This document shows positions 1 to 13,358 of a DNA stretch of 64,000 nt, piece by piece. Both the position numbers and the translations under genes were made by a program. The notes under the pieces were generated by a model. It was not told the DNA's origin. It searched no databases and was given only the letters and a program-made list of their open reading frames with translations. How positions within the stretch are numbered: position 1 is the first letter of the stretch; each line of letters begins with the position of its first letter. Source of the DNA: Annona cherimola (taxonomy: Eukaryota > Streptophyta > Magnoliopsida > Magnoliales > Annonaceae); contig CM059971.1 in assembly GCA_030490835.1 (NCBI GenBank), forward strand, positions 102,924,095 through 102,988,094. Reading direction: 5' to 3'.

Positions 1-1369
1 TTCACTTCTCTATAAATTTTCTCTATAATTTCTTGAGTGAAATTATTCAACCTTAATATGGCACAATTCATGTTAATAAATCATTAATTTGTAACATCAA
101 GTAATTTAACTATCATATTGAGATTAAATTATTTCAATTAAGAAAAATTTGAAAGGATAAGATCATCTTTTAAACTGAAATTTAACTGGTATTTTAATGG
201 CATGAGTATAAAAGAAATTTATGATGAAATATTAATGTTATAAGTATAAAAAATTTTGAAACATTATAAATATAATAGGAATTACGTACAAATATTATTA
301 GTATAAGAGGAATTTTTCCTTAAATAAGATATAAAAAACATTAAAATTATTGAAAATTTAATTGCTCATCGGTAAATGACTTGTGATGATAATGATTACT
401 AAATCAACAAATGATTTGATGAGTTTAGAAATTAGAGTTAAAAATATAATACTTTTTCATAAAAAATTTATAATACTTTTATCTAATATCGAATTACCGA
501 ATGATTTGACGATGTTAAAAAATCAGCGCATGTATTCATGTTTATTTTTTAATTTTTAAAAATTAAAAACATGTTAAAATATAAAATTTAGCATGAGAAT
601 TGAGAGAAAAAAAGCTTATATATCTATAAAAAAAAATAAAAAATAAAGAATATGCTTTTGGCCGCAGATACCACAAGATCGCGACCCTTCGATGATTGCT
701 TATAAATATTAATTACGTCATTTTTATAATACGTGCGGTAGTGATCAAGAATTTTCCCCGGATTTATTTGAGGCAAAATTTAATAAAAGAAATCGAAAAC
801 GATTGATATTAGCTATAAATTTCTCAAAATAAATATACAGTATAGAAAGAATTTAAAAATAAAATTTCAGTTTTTCCTTCTTCAATAGTTCAAATTAGTT
901 TTTTTTTTTAAAAAAAAAAAATTTGACTTTAGGGCGTGTTTTGATGAATAGAAAAGACGCTTAATAATATCGGTTACTTATTTTCAGACAAGATAAAATT
1001 ATGAGTAAAATATAATTGGGCGTGTATTTGAATTTTTGAGAAGTAGACAAAATTGTTGAAAAAACATGGCTTAACTGTTTTAAAAGCTATAAAAATATAA
1101 GGAAGTACAGGATTGATCTGCTTCCATTTTGCAAAGTGAATTGGAGAAAAGCCAGTGACGAAATGCAGTCCAAACGGTCCCATCCACGACCTGAAGTGGG
1201 CCATTTGTAAGCCCGGAGGCTCGAAGCATTGCCCGTTATTTCGCTCCATGAAGATCAACCTCACCGCCACCAGGTGGCAAACACCGAAGTGTACTGCTCC
1301 TGCGGGAAAGAGACGCAATATAAGAAAAAGATATCCGGCCGCTTCCGCTTTGTCCTCTGCAAGAAATCA
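1..1369. other. AT-rich upstream/intergenic region of the PME1 gene
   Basis: No coding region is supported here. The first 1.1 kb is strongly AT-rich with short homopolymer runs. A TATA-like TATAAAAATA lies at 1088-1097, about 280 bases before the chosen PME1 start, and the sequence from about 1150 on is more GC-rich, as expected of a plant 5'UTR. The frame that is open from 1229 begins with TTG, and its first ATG is the one at 1370, so the upstream part is treated as leader. Confidence 0.5.
1088..1097 (+). promoter_or_regulatory. candidate TATA box for PME1
   Basis: TATAAAAATA lies upstream of a region of rising GC content that leads into the first coding exon. The placement is plausible but the flanks are AT-rich, so a chance match is possible. 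Confidence 0.25.
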
Positions 1370-4300
1370 ATGGAAGAAACGGCAAATCTTCCGCCGCTCG
1401 CTGAAGAAGATACTCAAGAATCTGTTGATCTCCCATCGTTTCCGCGCATCCCTGATCGCCCTGCAACTCGGTAAGAATTCACTACGTCAAAATTTTTGGT
1501 CTCATTCCAATCTATTGTTCCTTCCCTGATTTCCCTGTAACGTTGGATTTTGAATTTTGTGCCGGTCGCTATCTTTCGTTTCTCGCACGGCAAACCGACT
1601 TTTCACAGCACTATCGTACACTGTCTCACGTTTCGTCTTGATGGCAGAAATCGCATTTCGGAAAACTCTGCAAGATCGATTCTTCTGTCACATGCCATGT
1701 GTGCTAGACAACGAAAGCACATCCCATGCTTGGGAGAGTTTAGACGATGAACTGCATTGGAAATGCTGTAAATGAAAATTTTAAGAAAGAGAGAGCGGTG
1801 TTCATTGAATTGGATTGAAAGATGAAGCAATAAAAGATTACAGAATTTATATTGGCATTATTCGTGATTGAGTTGGTTGCCCCTCCAGCACCGTTGCATA
1901 CCTATCAATGAAGTTTGCTTGAGTTCAAAGAAAATAGAAAGTGTGTATCATGACAGTTCCAATCTAAGATGGATACTTTAGGAATGCTGTAAATATTGAT
2001 TTAGCTTTTGTCCTTTTTCTGCCTTGGAAGCAAACCAAAAAAGAAAATTCAGAGACGCAAGCGCTTCAGGACAATGTAACCGTAAGTGGTTTTTTTAATG
2101 GATTTCGAAAATGAGGTGGAAAACTTTGGTGAAATGCTCTCAATAATGCATTTCGTTTGGGAAACTTCCGCATTTTGATAACTCTGTTGGTTTAGTTTAA
2201 AGACATTGTTAACCACGAGAAATCAATGAACAAAATCAATTTGGATGAAAATGCCTAGCAAATTCTATGGAATAAAAATGCGAACAGATTGAAAGTATTT
2301 TTTATTGGAGAGTTGGCTTGCCTTGGTGGCAAGCGTTGAGCATACCAAATTTTGGATAGAATTAATACATGACATAGAAGGGGTGCTTAAACTTAAGGTT
2401 TCTGTGGAGGCGTGAACTTGGAGAAAGTATCAATTCAAAATTCAAAGCTTTCAGTACAACTATGCCTGATTCAGCTGAATCTCATCGCCCAATGGTTGAT
2501 AAGTAGCTGAAACCATCTAAATAAAGACTGTTTGATGTAGCTGATGTAAACACCTTAAAACTGACAGAAAGAATTTGAGTAAATCGAGACAGCATCCAAA
2601 GGAAAAAACACATCTTCCAATGTTTGTGGCTTATCTTTGAAAATTGTTTTATCAGAGTCAGGTGCTTCTACAAACTGCAATGGTTTCTTTGTTTTAAGAA
2701 TATAACTAAAGCACTAAGTCTAAGGGTCAGTTTCGCTACACTTCTATGTGCGAATTCCAAGCTTATAAAAATGCAACACAATATATTCAAATCTCATTTG
2801 GCATGGTGGTCACTGCTTTTGCAGTGGCACTCTTATTTTTGCTTTAATTTAAGCCTGAAAAGTGAGTAAATAGAAAATGAGAAAATATTACTTCTCTGGA
2901 AAGTGTGTAAAGAATTTACTGGAAGTCAAGGCTGCTCATAGCATCATAGCCACACAGATCATAAGTTACATCAAACATATATGATATTCACTCTCTGAGG
3001 TGCCTTAAGAATCAGTGAAGCATTGGTGTAATTTCACACAAGTTCATTTGCAATAACATAGTTTTCAGCTAACGTTCCAAGCTTCATATGAAGTGTAATA
3101 TGAAAGTGGCCAGCTAAATAATCTAGGTTTAGGATTCATTCTTTACAGTTATTTTCAATGTCTCCATTTTTGACACACTTGTACTTCTACTTTTCTTGCC
3201 TCCAAATGCCATTCTTTTGGAAGAAGTCATGTGGTTTGCCATGAATGCTGCCTTAAAGATGTTGCATGTCAAAATTGGGATTACCTTGCTTCACATTAAT
3301 GATTTTGCATGCAGGAGTTCATTGCAGAAGTACTCACCACTGGAGTGGAAAGACTACTTTGATCAGGAGGATGATGTTACAATACCAGAATCAAATGATG
3401 TGAGTAATCATGTTCATCTTTTAACACAAAATTGATTGGTAAAGGAAAACACAATTTTCATGCTTGTCTTTTATTGTTCAGGTCTTTCACATATACACAG
3501 CAGGATCTGAAGGACCAGTTGTATTCTGCCTGCATGGGGGAGGCTATTCAGGGTAATCCTACTGATCACATTATCATGCAACTTCTGTTATAGTTAGCTA
3601 CTTGTGTTCCTGACAAAATCTATATCACAGTGCAAATCAGCTCAAACTCTATTCATTTTCTTATATAGATCAGATTTATCATTGTATTGATTCTTCATCA
3701 AAAATTGAACTTTGTGGCCATATATTTACTCTTTTCCATCCTCAGGTCCTCTTATTCTTTGAACTGTTTATTCAGCTGATATTCACTGTACACTCCTGAA
3801 ATTTTACTTCTCCTGGCCTCTTTGTAACAAATCATTGTTTTTTCCTGCATTTCGTGGGAGCTTTCTCAAAAGTACTTGTTGGGGTTCTTATGTCTAAACA
3901 ATGGCCAGACTTGCTAGATGGATTGTCATTCAGTTTCTTGTGTTGTGTTGGTAACAGATGTTCGTTCTAAAGGGCCAGATTGGTAAAATGGAGTGGATGA
4001 GATTATGAGAACGGATTGGAAAATGATGTCAGCCATGGAGGGATGATGTGAACCATAAAGAAAGTAAAGTTAAACCAGATACCTGACCATTTCTTTTAGA
4101 ATAATTTGTGTAACTAAAGTCCAAAGTTCATCTAAATCAAAGCTTTACATGGTCATCGTTTAAAAGCAAATGCAAATGTCATAGTTATTAAAGGTGCCTA
4201 GGCTCAAGGGTTACTTAGGCATGCCTCTTGAGCCCTGAGGTGCGCCTAGTGCACCTGATTTAAGTTGCTCGAAAATATAAAAACTTCTAACATTCAAATA

Positions 4301-7300
4301 GAGTCGACTTCTTTAATTTCACTTTTCTTTTGCAATTAAATGTTAGAAAAATGAAATTTGCAATTGAATTAGAATTGTGTTCTTTTCAGGCTTTCATTTG
4401 CATTAGCAGCAAGTAAGATCAAGGAGAAAGCTCGAGTGGTAGCCATGGACCTGAGGGGACATGGGAAGTCATCTACAGATAATGATCTGGATTTATCCAT
4501 AGAAGTAGGCTTTCTGATAACTTTCAAGCAGACTAGAAAAGGATGCATCATTTTATGCTAATTTTTGCTTCTTTTTTAAAGAGCACACCATTTTCTCACA
4601 GAAATTGTCGCCTTGTTAAAAAGTAATTTGGACCTTATCATTTGCAGACACTATGCAATGATGTCGTGAGGGTTCTGAAGACAATGTATGGGCATTCTCC
4701 ACCTGCAATTGTGCTTGTTGGCCACAGGTTTTCTCATTGCCATTAGTATTGCTATTTTCTCATGATGTTTATCTTTTTGGTCAAGATCTCTTGTCAAAAT
4801 TTTCTCTCTCTGTTCCGTTATTCCATGTGGTGTTTTCTTGAATACAGTTATCAGTTTTAGGTTTATTTATTTATTTATTTATTTATTGGTGTGAATTACA
4901 TAAAGCCATAAACATTTGCAAAAATTGGTTCTTCAGTTTGCATGCCTGATTCCTCTTGATGACTTTGAATGCACATAAACTTGAAGATGTCCAAAATGTG
5001 ATTTTTCCAAAATTCAAGCTTTTGCTGTGTACACAATTTATATTCAATTATTAGTGGTTTTTCTTACACCATGTTTTGCAAATTGTTTTTGAGGGAATAA
5101 CTCTAGATTGACAAGAATGGAAAAGCAAGACCTATGTAGATTTACTTAGGTGGGAAATCGTTTGTCAGGTTAAATGATGATGCTAACAATTTGCAAATTA
5201 AGTTCATGAACATTTAAGTCAGTTCCTCAAGAATGTCCTCACTTTTACTATACAGAAAAGAAGAAAGTTCTAGCCTACTAAGGGATTTTTCATTTGTAAG
5301 ATTTATCCAGTATCCTCCCCTTTGTGCTGCTAATCCCATCAGTTCAGTAAAATATGATGTGGCTATGCTGGCACTCAAAGGTTATGTACAAAAGTGCTTG
5401 CTGATGACTGGTGGATAACATGACTCTTATGTGGAGTTCAACATGGTGCTATGCTCCAGCTGCCTCAAGGTCAGCTTAAGCTCAAACCTGAATCATTAGC
5501 CAAACTTGAAAAAGCCCTAGCTTTGTATTCGAATGCAAGCCTCAATCCACACAAATGTCTACACAAGCACACACCATTTGAGATGCGCGCAGATGTCTGA
5601 GTCCTAGCCTTGGTGACTAATGCCAACCACATCAAAGGTATATCACGGGCAAGCGCACGCGTATCTGAGCGATGTATAGTCGTTGTTCCAGCATGTATCT
5701 AGATACCCATTAACAACGTCTGCTTTGTTTGACTGACCTCACAAATGAGAAATGCAACATATCCTTCTTCCATCACAGACCATCTTGGCTTTGAATTTCT
5801 CTGTCCATTGCTTTTGCAATCATCTTGAAAAGTGTCACATTAAATTTTATACTATGTTTTAATTGCGATGTTATGCAATTTTGGTTCTCCTTTGACCGTA
5901 TTATGTGCAGAAAAATGAGTGTGGGTTTTCATGTGCCAACCAAAAATTTGGAGCAAGTCTATGACAATGATGACAATCAAATTTTGTTTGCAAAACTATT
6001 TTCAGCATGGGGGGTTCAGTTGCTGTGCATGTGGCTGCAAAGAAAGTGTTAAGTAATGTGGCTGGCCTGGTTGTTGTTGATGTTGTCGAGGTACATCTTT
6101 TACTGTAAGATAGTTCTGAATAATTCTTGCCTTCATTAGTGTGAATCTGAGTTTTACTGTTCTGAACTTCAGGGGACTGCCTTAGCTTCATTAGTTCATA
6201 TGCAGAAAATCTTAGCAAGCAGAATGCAACATTTTTCTACCATTGAAAAGGCTGTACGTATATCCTTCTCTTGCAAAATACTTTTTGTGAAAACGGTGGT
6301 GTTAAGTCTGTTTGTTGTGTTCTACCACAAATCATTTATCCTTTCACCATAATTCCGTTTGTAAGATTGATTACATTTTGTTAGTGCTTTCAAACATTTT
6401 ATAGATTGAATGGAGTGTAAAAGGAGGCTCTTTAAGAAATGTGGATTCTGCACGTCTTTCTGTTCCATCTACTCTAAGTTATGATGATTCCAAGAAGTGG
6501 TAAGAACTCGCATGCTTATTTACTTTGAGATAAATTGTTTTCATTTGCATTCCACTCCTTTCTGGGCAATGTAGATCTAGGATGGAAAAGTTTGCTTCTC
6601 ATCATGCATGTCTAACTTTGATGTTGTGTCGCAGTTATATTTACCGCACGCGTCTGGAGGAAACAGAAAGTTATTGGAAAGGCTGGTAAAAAAAAAAAAA
6701 AGCTTTCTTTTAGAATTGCTCATAAGCCAGTGGAGCATTGCATTCGAGAGTTTTCTAGATAAGTTATAATAGGGATGCAGGGGTTCATTGCTGTGTCTCG
6801 TGTCAACTGCCATGTTCAGTGACCAAACTGTTGGCATGATGGTCCTTTTGGTTGATGTATCACAAAGGTTGAACGAGCATGCAATTTCGGCCCTGAAATT
6901 GAAATATTTGTGTCTGAATAGGAAATTTTCAATCACGGCAGAGAAAAAGACTATTGGCCTGGGTCACTGACCCCCAGGCTCAACTTACAAACTACACGAC
7001 CAAGTATGCTGTGCATATCATTGGCTTGAGCATGATATGAACATCATGCACTAAACCTAAGATTATGTGCATCCATTGTTCTTATGTCTTTTTTTTCCCA
7101 TTTGCCAACTTTCTTCGAAATTAACAAAACCTGAATGGTGTGCTTCAGATTGAATTCAGTGCTTTGCCTGCATTTGGGCATGTAAAAGAGATGGGAAACC
7201 TCTTGCTTTAAGTCTTTAACACTGAAATTTACTCTTGGAGCTCTTCTGTCATGACGATGGTGCTTGCCTGATAATATTCTATTATCTTGTGTGCTATAGG

Positions 7301-8047
7301 TACAAAGGCCTTTCTGAACTGTTTCTATCGTGCCCAGTACCAAAACTCCTATTATTAGCAGGGACAGACAGATTAGACAGGTACCCTTCATGCCAGAATA
7401 AGAACTGCTTTGCTTTGAGATTTCATCTATCAGATACTCATATGTCTAATGTCTTGTTCAATATTATTCTATTTACTGACCACTGCTACTGCACAGACCT
7501 TTAACAATTGGTCAAATGCAAGGCAAGTTTCAGATGGTGGTTGTTCGCCACACAGGGCACGCCATACAGGTTTGGCTTTTTATTTGTTGTGGATGCTCTT
7601 TTCTTGACTCATCAAAAGTTTTGATTAGATTTCTTCATCTGGAACTGTAAATCTTGCAGGAAGATGTACCAGATGAATTTGCTACTCTTGTGCTCAATTT
7701 TATTTCCCGTAATCGTATTGGCCCTCACGGTGTCGAGGTCAGTGCTTTGCCTACTTAATTTTGCCTAGTAATTCAAATTGTCTCCTTTAAGTACTTATTT
7801 TCTATATTAAAGAACTGCAAAGCTATAGTTCACTAAATTGGGATCCAAGTTTGCCGCTCTTTTTGCAGCACTGTAATTTTCATTTTTCCTGTCCTTTTAC
7901 CAGAGTGCTTGGGAACATTTTTGGGAGTTCCAGGCTATTCTTTTTGCTTTAGAGATTGGACTAGGCATTTTATTGCTATGGGAATGGCTGATATTTGTAG
8001 TTTGTGTTTTGCAGATACCAGGCATTTGTCGACCATCACAGCAGTGA
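1370..8047 (+). CDS. PME1: protein phosphatase methylesterase 1, 13 coding exons
   Basis: Alpha/beta-hydrolase that removes the carboxyl-terminal methyl ester from the PP2A catalytic subunit, opposing leucine carboxyl methyltransferase. Exons, each with GT/AG borders and matching phases: 1370-1470, 3315-3399, 3482-3552, 4390-4504, 4648-4727, 6006-6090, 6173-6253, 6405-6499, 6635-6685, 7300-7380, 7497-7569, 7660-7737, 8015-8047. They total 1029 nt, giving 342 aa, close to the roughly 350 aa usual for plant PME-1. The nucleophile motif GHSMGGS is built across the exon 5/6 junction (Ser151). The conserved VVDVVEGTA gives Asp176, and RHTGHAIQED across exons 11/12 gives His303, so the triad is complete. 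Also visible are HGGGYSG (oxyanion-hole loop, exon 3), RLEETESYWKGWYKGLS, LLAGTDRLDR and the C-terminal IGPHGVEIPG. The ATG at 1370 is the first in frame and begins MEETANLPPL. Introns are AT-rich; the longest (1471-3314) is 1.8 kb. Identification is by family motifs, not a search. Confidence 0.95.
4178..4266. repeat. small CTAGG-rich repeat remnant inside a PME1 intron
   Basis: Within intron 3 a stretch with repeated GTGCCTAGG/GTGCGCCTAG-type words, different from the surrounding AT-rich intron, resembles the dispersed GCGCCTAGGCGC-type repeats common in plant introns. No target duplication was found. Confidence 0.3.
4863..4888. repeat. (TTTA)n microsatellite in a PME1 intron
   Basis: About six uninterrupted TTTA units lie in the intron between exons 5 and 6. 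It is an ordinary simple repeat. Confidence 0.8.
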
Positions 8048-8295
8048 AGATAATCCTGGATGATCAAATTCCTTTGTTAGGAATATGTACATATTGTGGC
8101 AATGTTAGCTTCGCTCAGCCAACATTACGCATTTTACCCTAGGCCTGTGCCGACGCTTATGTTGAAGTTGCCATTAGAGCTTGGACGACTCAGTCAGTGA
8201 CTTGTCTTCAAATTTTGGTTATTTAATTTGTGGAAGAATATCGGCTTCAGAGATGAAATTTAATTTAGTTTTTTTGTTATCGTAATTTTATTTTA

Positions 8296-8301
8296 AATAA
8301 A
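8296..8301 (+). terminator. candidate PME1 polyadenylation signal
   Basis: AATAAA lies about 250 bases after the PME1 stop codon in a T-rich stretch, a typical position for a plant 3'UTR end. The real cleavage site cannot be seen. Confidence 0.4.
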
Positions 8302-8645
8302 TATTTTATGTAAACAACAACATAAGAAGTATAAAGTCCCATTGTTGTCTGTTGATTTTGGAACGCAAGAGAAATTAGGCAGAACTTGGCTTGGGCAGAT
8401 GACCTCTCATTGTCTCAAACTAAACCCAAATCCCAACCCAGTAAGGTTAACCTCAAATTTTACATTCATCCTATCCAGTCAAATACATTTTCAAATTATT
8501 GCGGATGGTTCAAATCCGACGGATGCACCGCTTCTGTGATGGCCGCATTCATTCGCATATTGTCCCCTTTTTTGTTTTTTGTTTTCCATGTCATGGCAAC
8601 TTTAAAATTTTTATATCTAGCCCTGATGTTGAGAGTCTATATGTA

Positions 8646-9345
8646 AGGGTACAACTTGGGTTAGATTGAGCCTGATCCTAAATTGTGTAACTGTATTAGA
8701 ACTTACATTTTTTACAACTTGGGTGCAAAGAACCCGAATATGAGAAATGCGATTTGTAAATATCATGTTGTTAAGGTTGAAGTGAATCCGAAGAAACCTT
8801 AAGTCTGATTTTTCCTTTTATATTTTTATAAAATATATTATACACGTAATATTTAAATAATATTTTTTTACTTTTATGTTATTTATATTTATATTTGAAT
8901 AGATGTTTGATATATTATTAGTGTATTATTTTCATTTATGTCTTTTATTTTTATCATTTACTTTCCAGTCCATTAATTTTTTTCATTTATTTTATTTTTG
9001 ATGTTAAATTTTCTTTTAGAAATATTCTTTATATTGCTAGAGTTTTTACAAATTTGTAGTTTAACTATATATTATTATGTTTACTTATAAGATTTGTTAT
9101 TATTATATATTTATATGAAATTCTAAACTTATCATTTTAAAATATAATGTAAATTCATCGCTTAAATTTCAAGCCGAAACTTAAGCCGAACTCGATTTTC
9201 AAAAATAGGGTTTAGAATTGAAATTTTACAAATAGAGTTAGATTTGAAGTTAATGTTTTATAAATAGGGTTTGGATTAGGGTTGAGATGAATCTGAGTTT
9301 TGTAAGCCTGAGTTGAACCGCTAACTGTATGCAACTCCCTTCAGT
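8646..9345. mobile_element. AT-rich foldback element of the 'GGGTACAACTTGGG' family
   Basis: The left end reads AAGGGTACAACTTGGG and the right end GTATGCAACTCCCTT, roughly inverted. The interior is very AT-rich. Subterminal words such as CAAAAATAGGGTTT and TAAATAGGGTTTGGATTAGG recur, inverted, at the other end. There is no ORF. Similar ends occur at about 28486-29113 and 38405. Boundaries are approximate and no clean target duplication is seen. Confidence 0.4.
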
Positions 9346-9687
9346 TATTATGAAGTTTCTTCAACTATGTGTGATTTGGACAATTTAGTTTAATCGCATA
9401 TTAGAGTTTATAGTCTGAATATTTGCAAGATTGACTACGTCAGTTTGGAAATGTTGCTTATAACAATCGCCGACGCAACTAGCAACGAAAACTTTTTTGT
9501 ACGAATTGGGTTGAAAGAGGTTTTGAATCTATTTTTGAATATTAGAACGCTAAACTCATTTCGTATTTAATATTATAGAGCCTATTTTGCAAACGCCAAA
9601 TCCACAGGGTTTAATTGCAATTAAGCAATGTTGAGGGGAAATCCCTCAAAAAGGAATATTATACCACGGTATATATTTCAATTTTAA

Positions 9688-9883
9688 GAGCCCAACGCCA
9701 TAGTGCAGTTGGTGCTCACGTCTAGCGTACTGCCAGGATGTCCCGGTTTCGATCCGGGTTGGGAGCATAGTCTCCCATTTTAGGAGCGTTGCGCTGTGGA
9801 GTGTTTACATTTGAGAAAAAACATGGAGAAAAATACACATCCGTTGAAAGACTTGTAATATATGAGACATCAAAAAAAAAAAA
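9688..9883 (+). mobile_element. tRNA-derived SINE
   Basis: The head (about 9688-9769) looks like a tRNA: an A-box-like ATAGTGCAGTTGGTGCTC at 9700-9717 and a near-perfect B box GGTTTCGATCC at 9745-9755, followed by CGGGTTGGGAGCA. A tRNA-unrelated body follows, and the unit ends in a 13-A tail at about 9870-9882. This is the standard pol III SINE layout. The acceptor stem does not pair, so it is not a working tRNA gene. Target duplications were not recognised. Confidence 0.65.
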
Positions 9884-9889
9884 AGTGTC

Positions 9890-11820
9890 CCATTCATTTT
9901 GGGCCTTATCTCAATGATTAAATTAAAATAATGTCCATTTATTTGTTTAATATCAATTATTTTGACATGTACCAAAAATCATTTCAATGAAATTCTTACA
10001 TCGAATATAAATGCTTTAAAATGTGTGTAATCATTTGTAAATTGTGAAAAAAACACTTGGATACAGACATAAAAGTTCCTCTTCTATCTACTCCCTTTCA
10101 TTTTTCCTATTTTTTACATTTATAATGGATAAAAAAAATCATTTCATCTATTATATGTAGCATCATTTATATTATTATGAAAACTCCATCATTTATCTAG
10201 TATCATTGTACATGACCTCCATCTGCAAATGTGTAAACTTAACATAATAAAATAGTTTAGTATTAAATATGAATTTAAAATTTGTGTTTCCAACATCTAT
10301 CATTAACTTATTCTAATATTTATGTTTTATTTAAATAATAATTTTTTACTCTAATAATTATTAATAGGTCAAAACATAACATACAATATTTAAATTTAAC
10401 ATCTATATGTTTTTATACTTAATAGATTTATAAATTTTTAAAACCATCCTACTTGACCTGCATTCTTTACGAGCCGGCTATCCCGACACCGACTCAAAGT
10501 TTGTCCCGAGACCTACTAGAAAAAAATAAGGGTCAAACCAACCTTATACCAACCCAGTAAAAAAAAAGGGTCAAGCATGATTTTTAAAATGTAGAGTTAG
10601 AGTTGGACACTACTTAACCCATCCCAACCTGCCTCAATTCTCAGTCTTAGTTTCAATGCACCTAAGTAAGTATTTCTCGTTTGTCACCATGTGACAACTA
10701 TCAGAATTCTAACAACATTTAGGAACACTACCTTGGCAGGACCATCGCAAATAGTGATGTGACTTGGGTTAGGTAAGTCTAGTTCGCAGCGGACTCTATC
10801 CTTACCCTATTTTTAAAAACACTAACCCTACTCTATTTTTAGTTGGGTCAGTTTAAGACCTACCTTACCTTATTTTTTTAAGCTTATGTTGATTCCAACC
10901 TCAATTCAAATCGGTTTTTTAAAATAGTTTTTATACTATATTTGAACATTATAATTCGACTATAAATTTTACTTATGATAATATCATTTTAAATGTGTTG
11001 ATTAAATCTATTAAATGATAAATAAATTAAACAAGTTTTTATATTTATAAAAGATATATTTTGTATTTTTTTATGAAAACACATTTTGCATCTTTAAATG
11101 TATAATACATTGTATAAAAAATATATTAAAATATATTTTTAAATTTGAGTCAGTTTTGGGCACTGAACCTTTGAATCTATCTTATCTTAATTTAGTTGGG
11201 CATTTTTTATTTGGAACCTACTCTACTCTACATGTAGAAAAATAAGAACATATCAACAGGTCAACCTACCAATACCCTGTCTAAGTTGCACTCATATTAG
11301 CAAATATTGAGTTGAGGGAAAGGGGAAATGATTGGATAATCTAAACGCCAAACGCATGAAGACGATCGTTGAAAACATGGGACAAAAGAATCAGATTTAA
11401 AAAGCATGATTCAGTTGTTTAAAAAACAATCCATGCACCAAGAACCTTTTTTTTTTCTTCTAATTATCTTTCATATCGATCATATATACGGAATTGTGGA
11501 TTATTTTTCAGACGAGTATTTTTTATTATTTTGTTTTTGGAGGAGCGGAGGAGCCTTTGAGTGGTTGGGTAGTCATATAGGAGTTGGAGGCGCGGTACGG
11601 CCTGGTGGGTGTCAAAAGCTATCTAGTCATTGTAGCGGAAGCAGACTGGCGCGCTCTAACTTCCAACGAGAGCCTCCTCTCACCTCACCTGCCAAGTCCC
11701 AATCGCATGTGTGGAGCAGGACGTACATGGGTCCGAGTTGACCTATGACCCAGTACGAACTCAGCCCGTTTTGCGTTGAACAGCTAATTGTCGTGGCAAA
11801 GCCACGTTGATTTTTTAAAT
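9890..11820. other. intergenic AT-rich region, no gene seen
   Basis: No convincing coding region. About 10750-11290 has TTGGGTTAGG-like and CTAAGTTGCACTC-like edges and may be another decayed member of the 'GGTGCAACTTGGG' foldback family. A locally GC-richer patch at 11530-11740 is open in one + frame, but the product is not recognisable and I do not call it a gene. Confidence 0.5.
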
Positions 11821-11849
11821 TAAAAGACCCCCCTTAAAATTTAAAAATT

Positions 11850-12289
11850 TTGATTTGCAAATACACTCACTTAGTTTGACCATAATTGCAAATATACTTA
11901 CATAGTTTCAAAATTGCAAATTATCCTCACATAGTTTGACCATAATTGCACATATACCTATGTTGTTACTGCACCATTATAGCGTGGGTTTATTTGCAAA
12001 GACATACGAACTATATAGGTACATTTGCAATTTTAAAAATTAAATGGGTATTTTTAATTTTTGTAAAGATACTCATATAGTTTACAAATTTTTGCAAATA
12101 TATTTGTGTCGTGACCGTGCACTAACGATGTTATAACGACATGAGTATATTTGCATGTAGCTACAATTTATAATTTTTAAAACTATGTAGGTATATTTTC
12201 AATTATCGTCAAACTATGCAGGTGTAATTTGAAATTTTTAGGTATATTTGCAATTATGGTCAAATTATGTAGGTATATTTACAAATTAC
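11850..12289. mobile_element. long foldback MITE (copy 1)
   Basis: The 440-bp unit is an imperfect palindrome. The left arm, with repeated TAGTTTGACCATAATTGCAA words, is mirrored by the right arm, with TTGCAATTATGGTCAAA. Inside, each arm repeats the same motif. The flanking 9-mers TTAAAAATT and CTAAAAATA match at 7 of 9 positions, suggestive of a 9-bp MULE-type target duplication. No coding capacity. Confidence 0.55.
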
Positions 12290-12880
12290 CTAAAAATAAT
12301 TTTACATGGTTGCCCCCGACAGAGGCCTTGGCACCAGCATTGACTACCTTTTTGGTTTTTAAGATTGTTCCTCCACCATGGACTACTTGAGCTAACAAAG
12401 ATTGCGACGGGTTGGAATATTTTAACCAATTTTTAAAAATAGGACCAGAGGGTTTGGTCAATTATGTTCCTACCCAATCCATATATAGGTATTTATTTTT
12501 TAAAAATTAATTAAATATTTTGTTTTAAATTTCAATTACGCGTAATTTGTACTTCAATTTAATTTATTAAGAAATATTTTAGTAGGCAATACTTAAGTTC
12601 AACATCCAATATTACATAAATTTTATATATTTTAACCACAACCCTCATTTTTAACCTGCATTATCAATTTGAATTTTGAACTTAAACTGATGTCAATCCA
12701 AACTTAACCCATTTTCTAAATATTATGGTTAGGATTGGTTTACCTTGTCGGCTTCACCAACTCCTAATATAAGATGGGAAGTCAATCCAAACTTGACCCT
12801 TAAATGATTTTATAAATAAGGTTAAAATTAGGTTGGCCCTACCTTACTTTAAGAGTGGAATAGCAGTATGACTTTACTTT

Positions 12881-13358
12881 GAAATTTTTACAAATATGCC
12901 TATAAGATTTGACTAATATTGCATCTATGTTCCTAAGTTTGCCGAATTTGAAAATGTCTATAAAGTTTGTATAAAATTGCAATTATGTCTCTTTCATTAT
13001 GATGTCATTAGAATTTTCATGTAAAATGACGATAATGCCCTTGAGCTAAATTATATTTTTTCAATTTTTGAAAATATTATAAGCATTTTTGCAAAAAAAA
13101 TCTAAAATTATAATACACGCAAAAATATATAAAATAAGGAAATAGCAATTATGTCTACAATATTTGAAAAAATGTAAGTTCATCACTTGTGTTAAAGGGT
13201 GTTATCGTCATTTTACATTAAAAATCTAATAGCATCCTAACAGAAGGGACACGGTTGCAATTTTATACAAACTTTATGGAAATATTTGCAAATTCGACAA
13301 ACTTAGGGACACGGATGCAATATTGGTCAAACTTTGTAGGCATATTTGCAAAAATCGC
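12881..13358. mobile_element. long foldback MITE (copy 2) with probable 9-bp target duplication
   Basis: The 478-bp unit has arms that are near-complete inverted copies. The left end is GAAATTTTTACAAATATGCC and the inverted right end is GCGATTTTTGCAAATATGCC. The interior contains TAAAATGACGATAATGCCC mirrored by GTTATCGTCATTTTACA. Immediate flanks CTTTACTTT (12872-12880) and TTTTACTTT (13359-13367) match at 8 of 9 bases. The layout fits a non-autonomous Mutator-like foldback element. It is related in style, but not identical, to the element at 11850. Confidence 0.65.

Noticed and set aside
1229..1369. Longer N-terminus for the methylesterase
   Set aside because: The upstream frame has no ATG (it starts at a TTG), and family members begin near the MEET-type start at 1370.
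9688..9769. Functional tRNA gene
   Set aside because: The A/B boxes are present but the 5' and 3' sides do not form an acceptor stem, and the unit continues into a body with a poly(A) tail, so a SINE fits better.
11406..11741. 111-codon + strand frame
   Set aside because: No recognisable domain; its second half is GC-rich, repetitive in Gly/Ser/Arg and lies in intergenic DNA.
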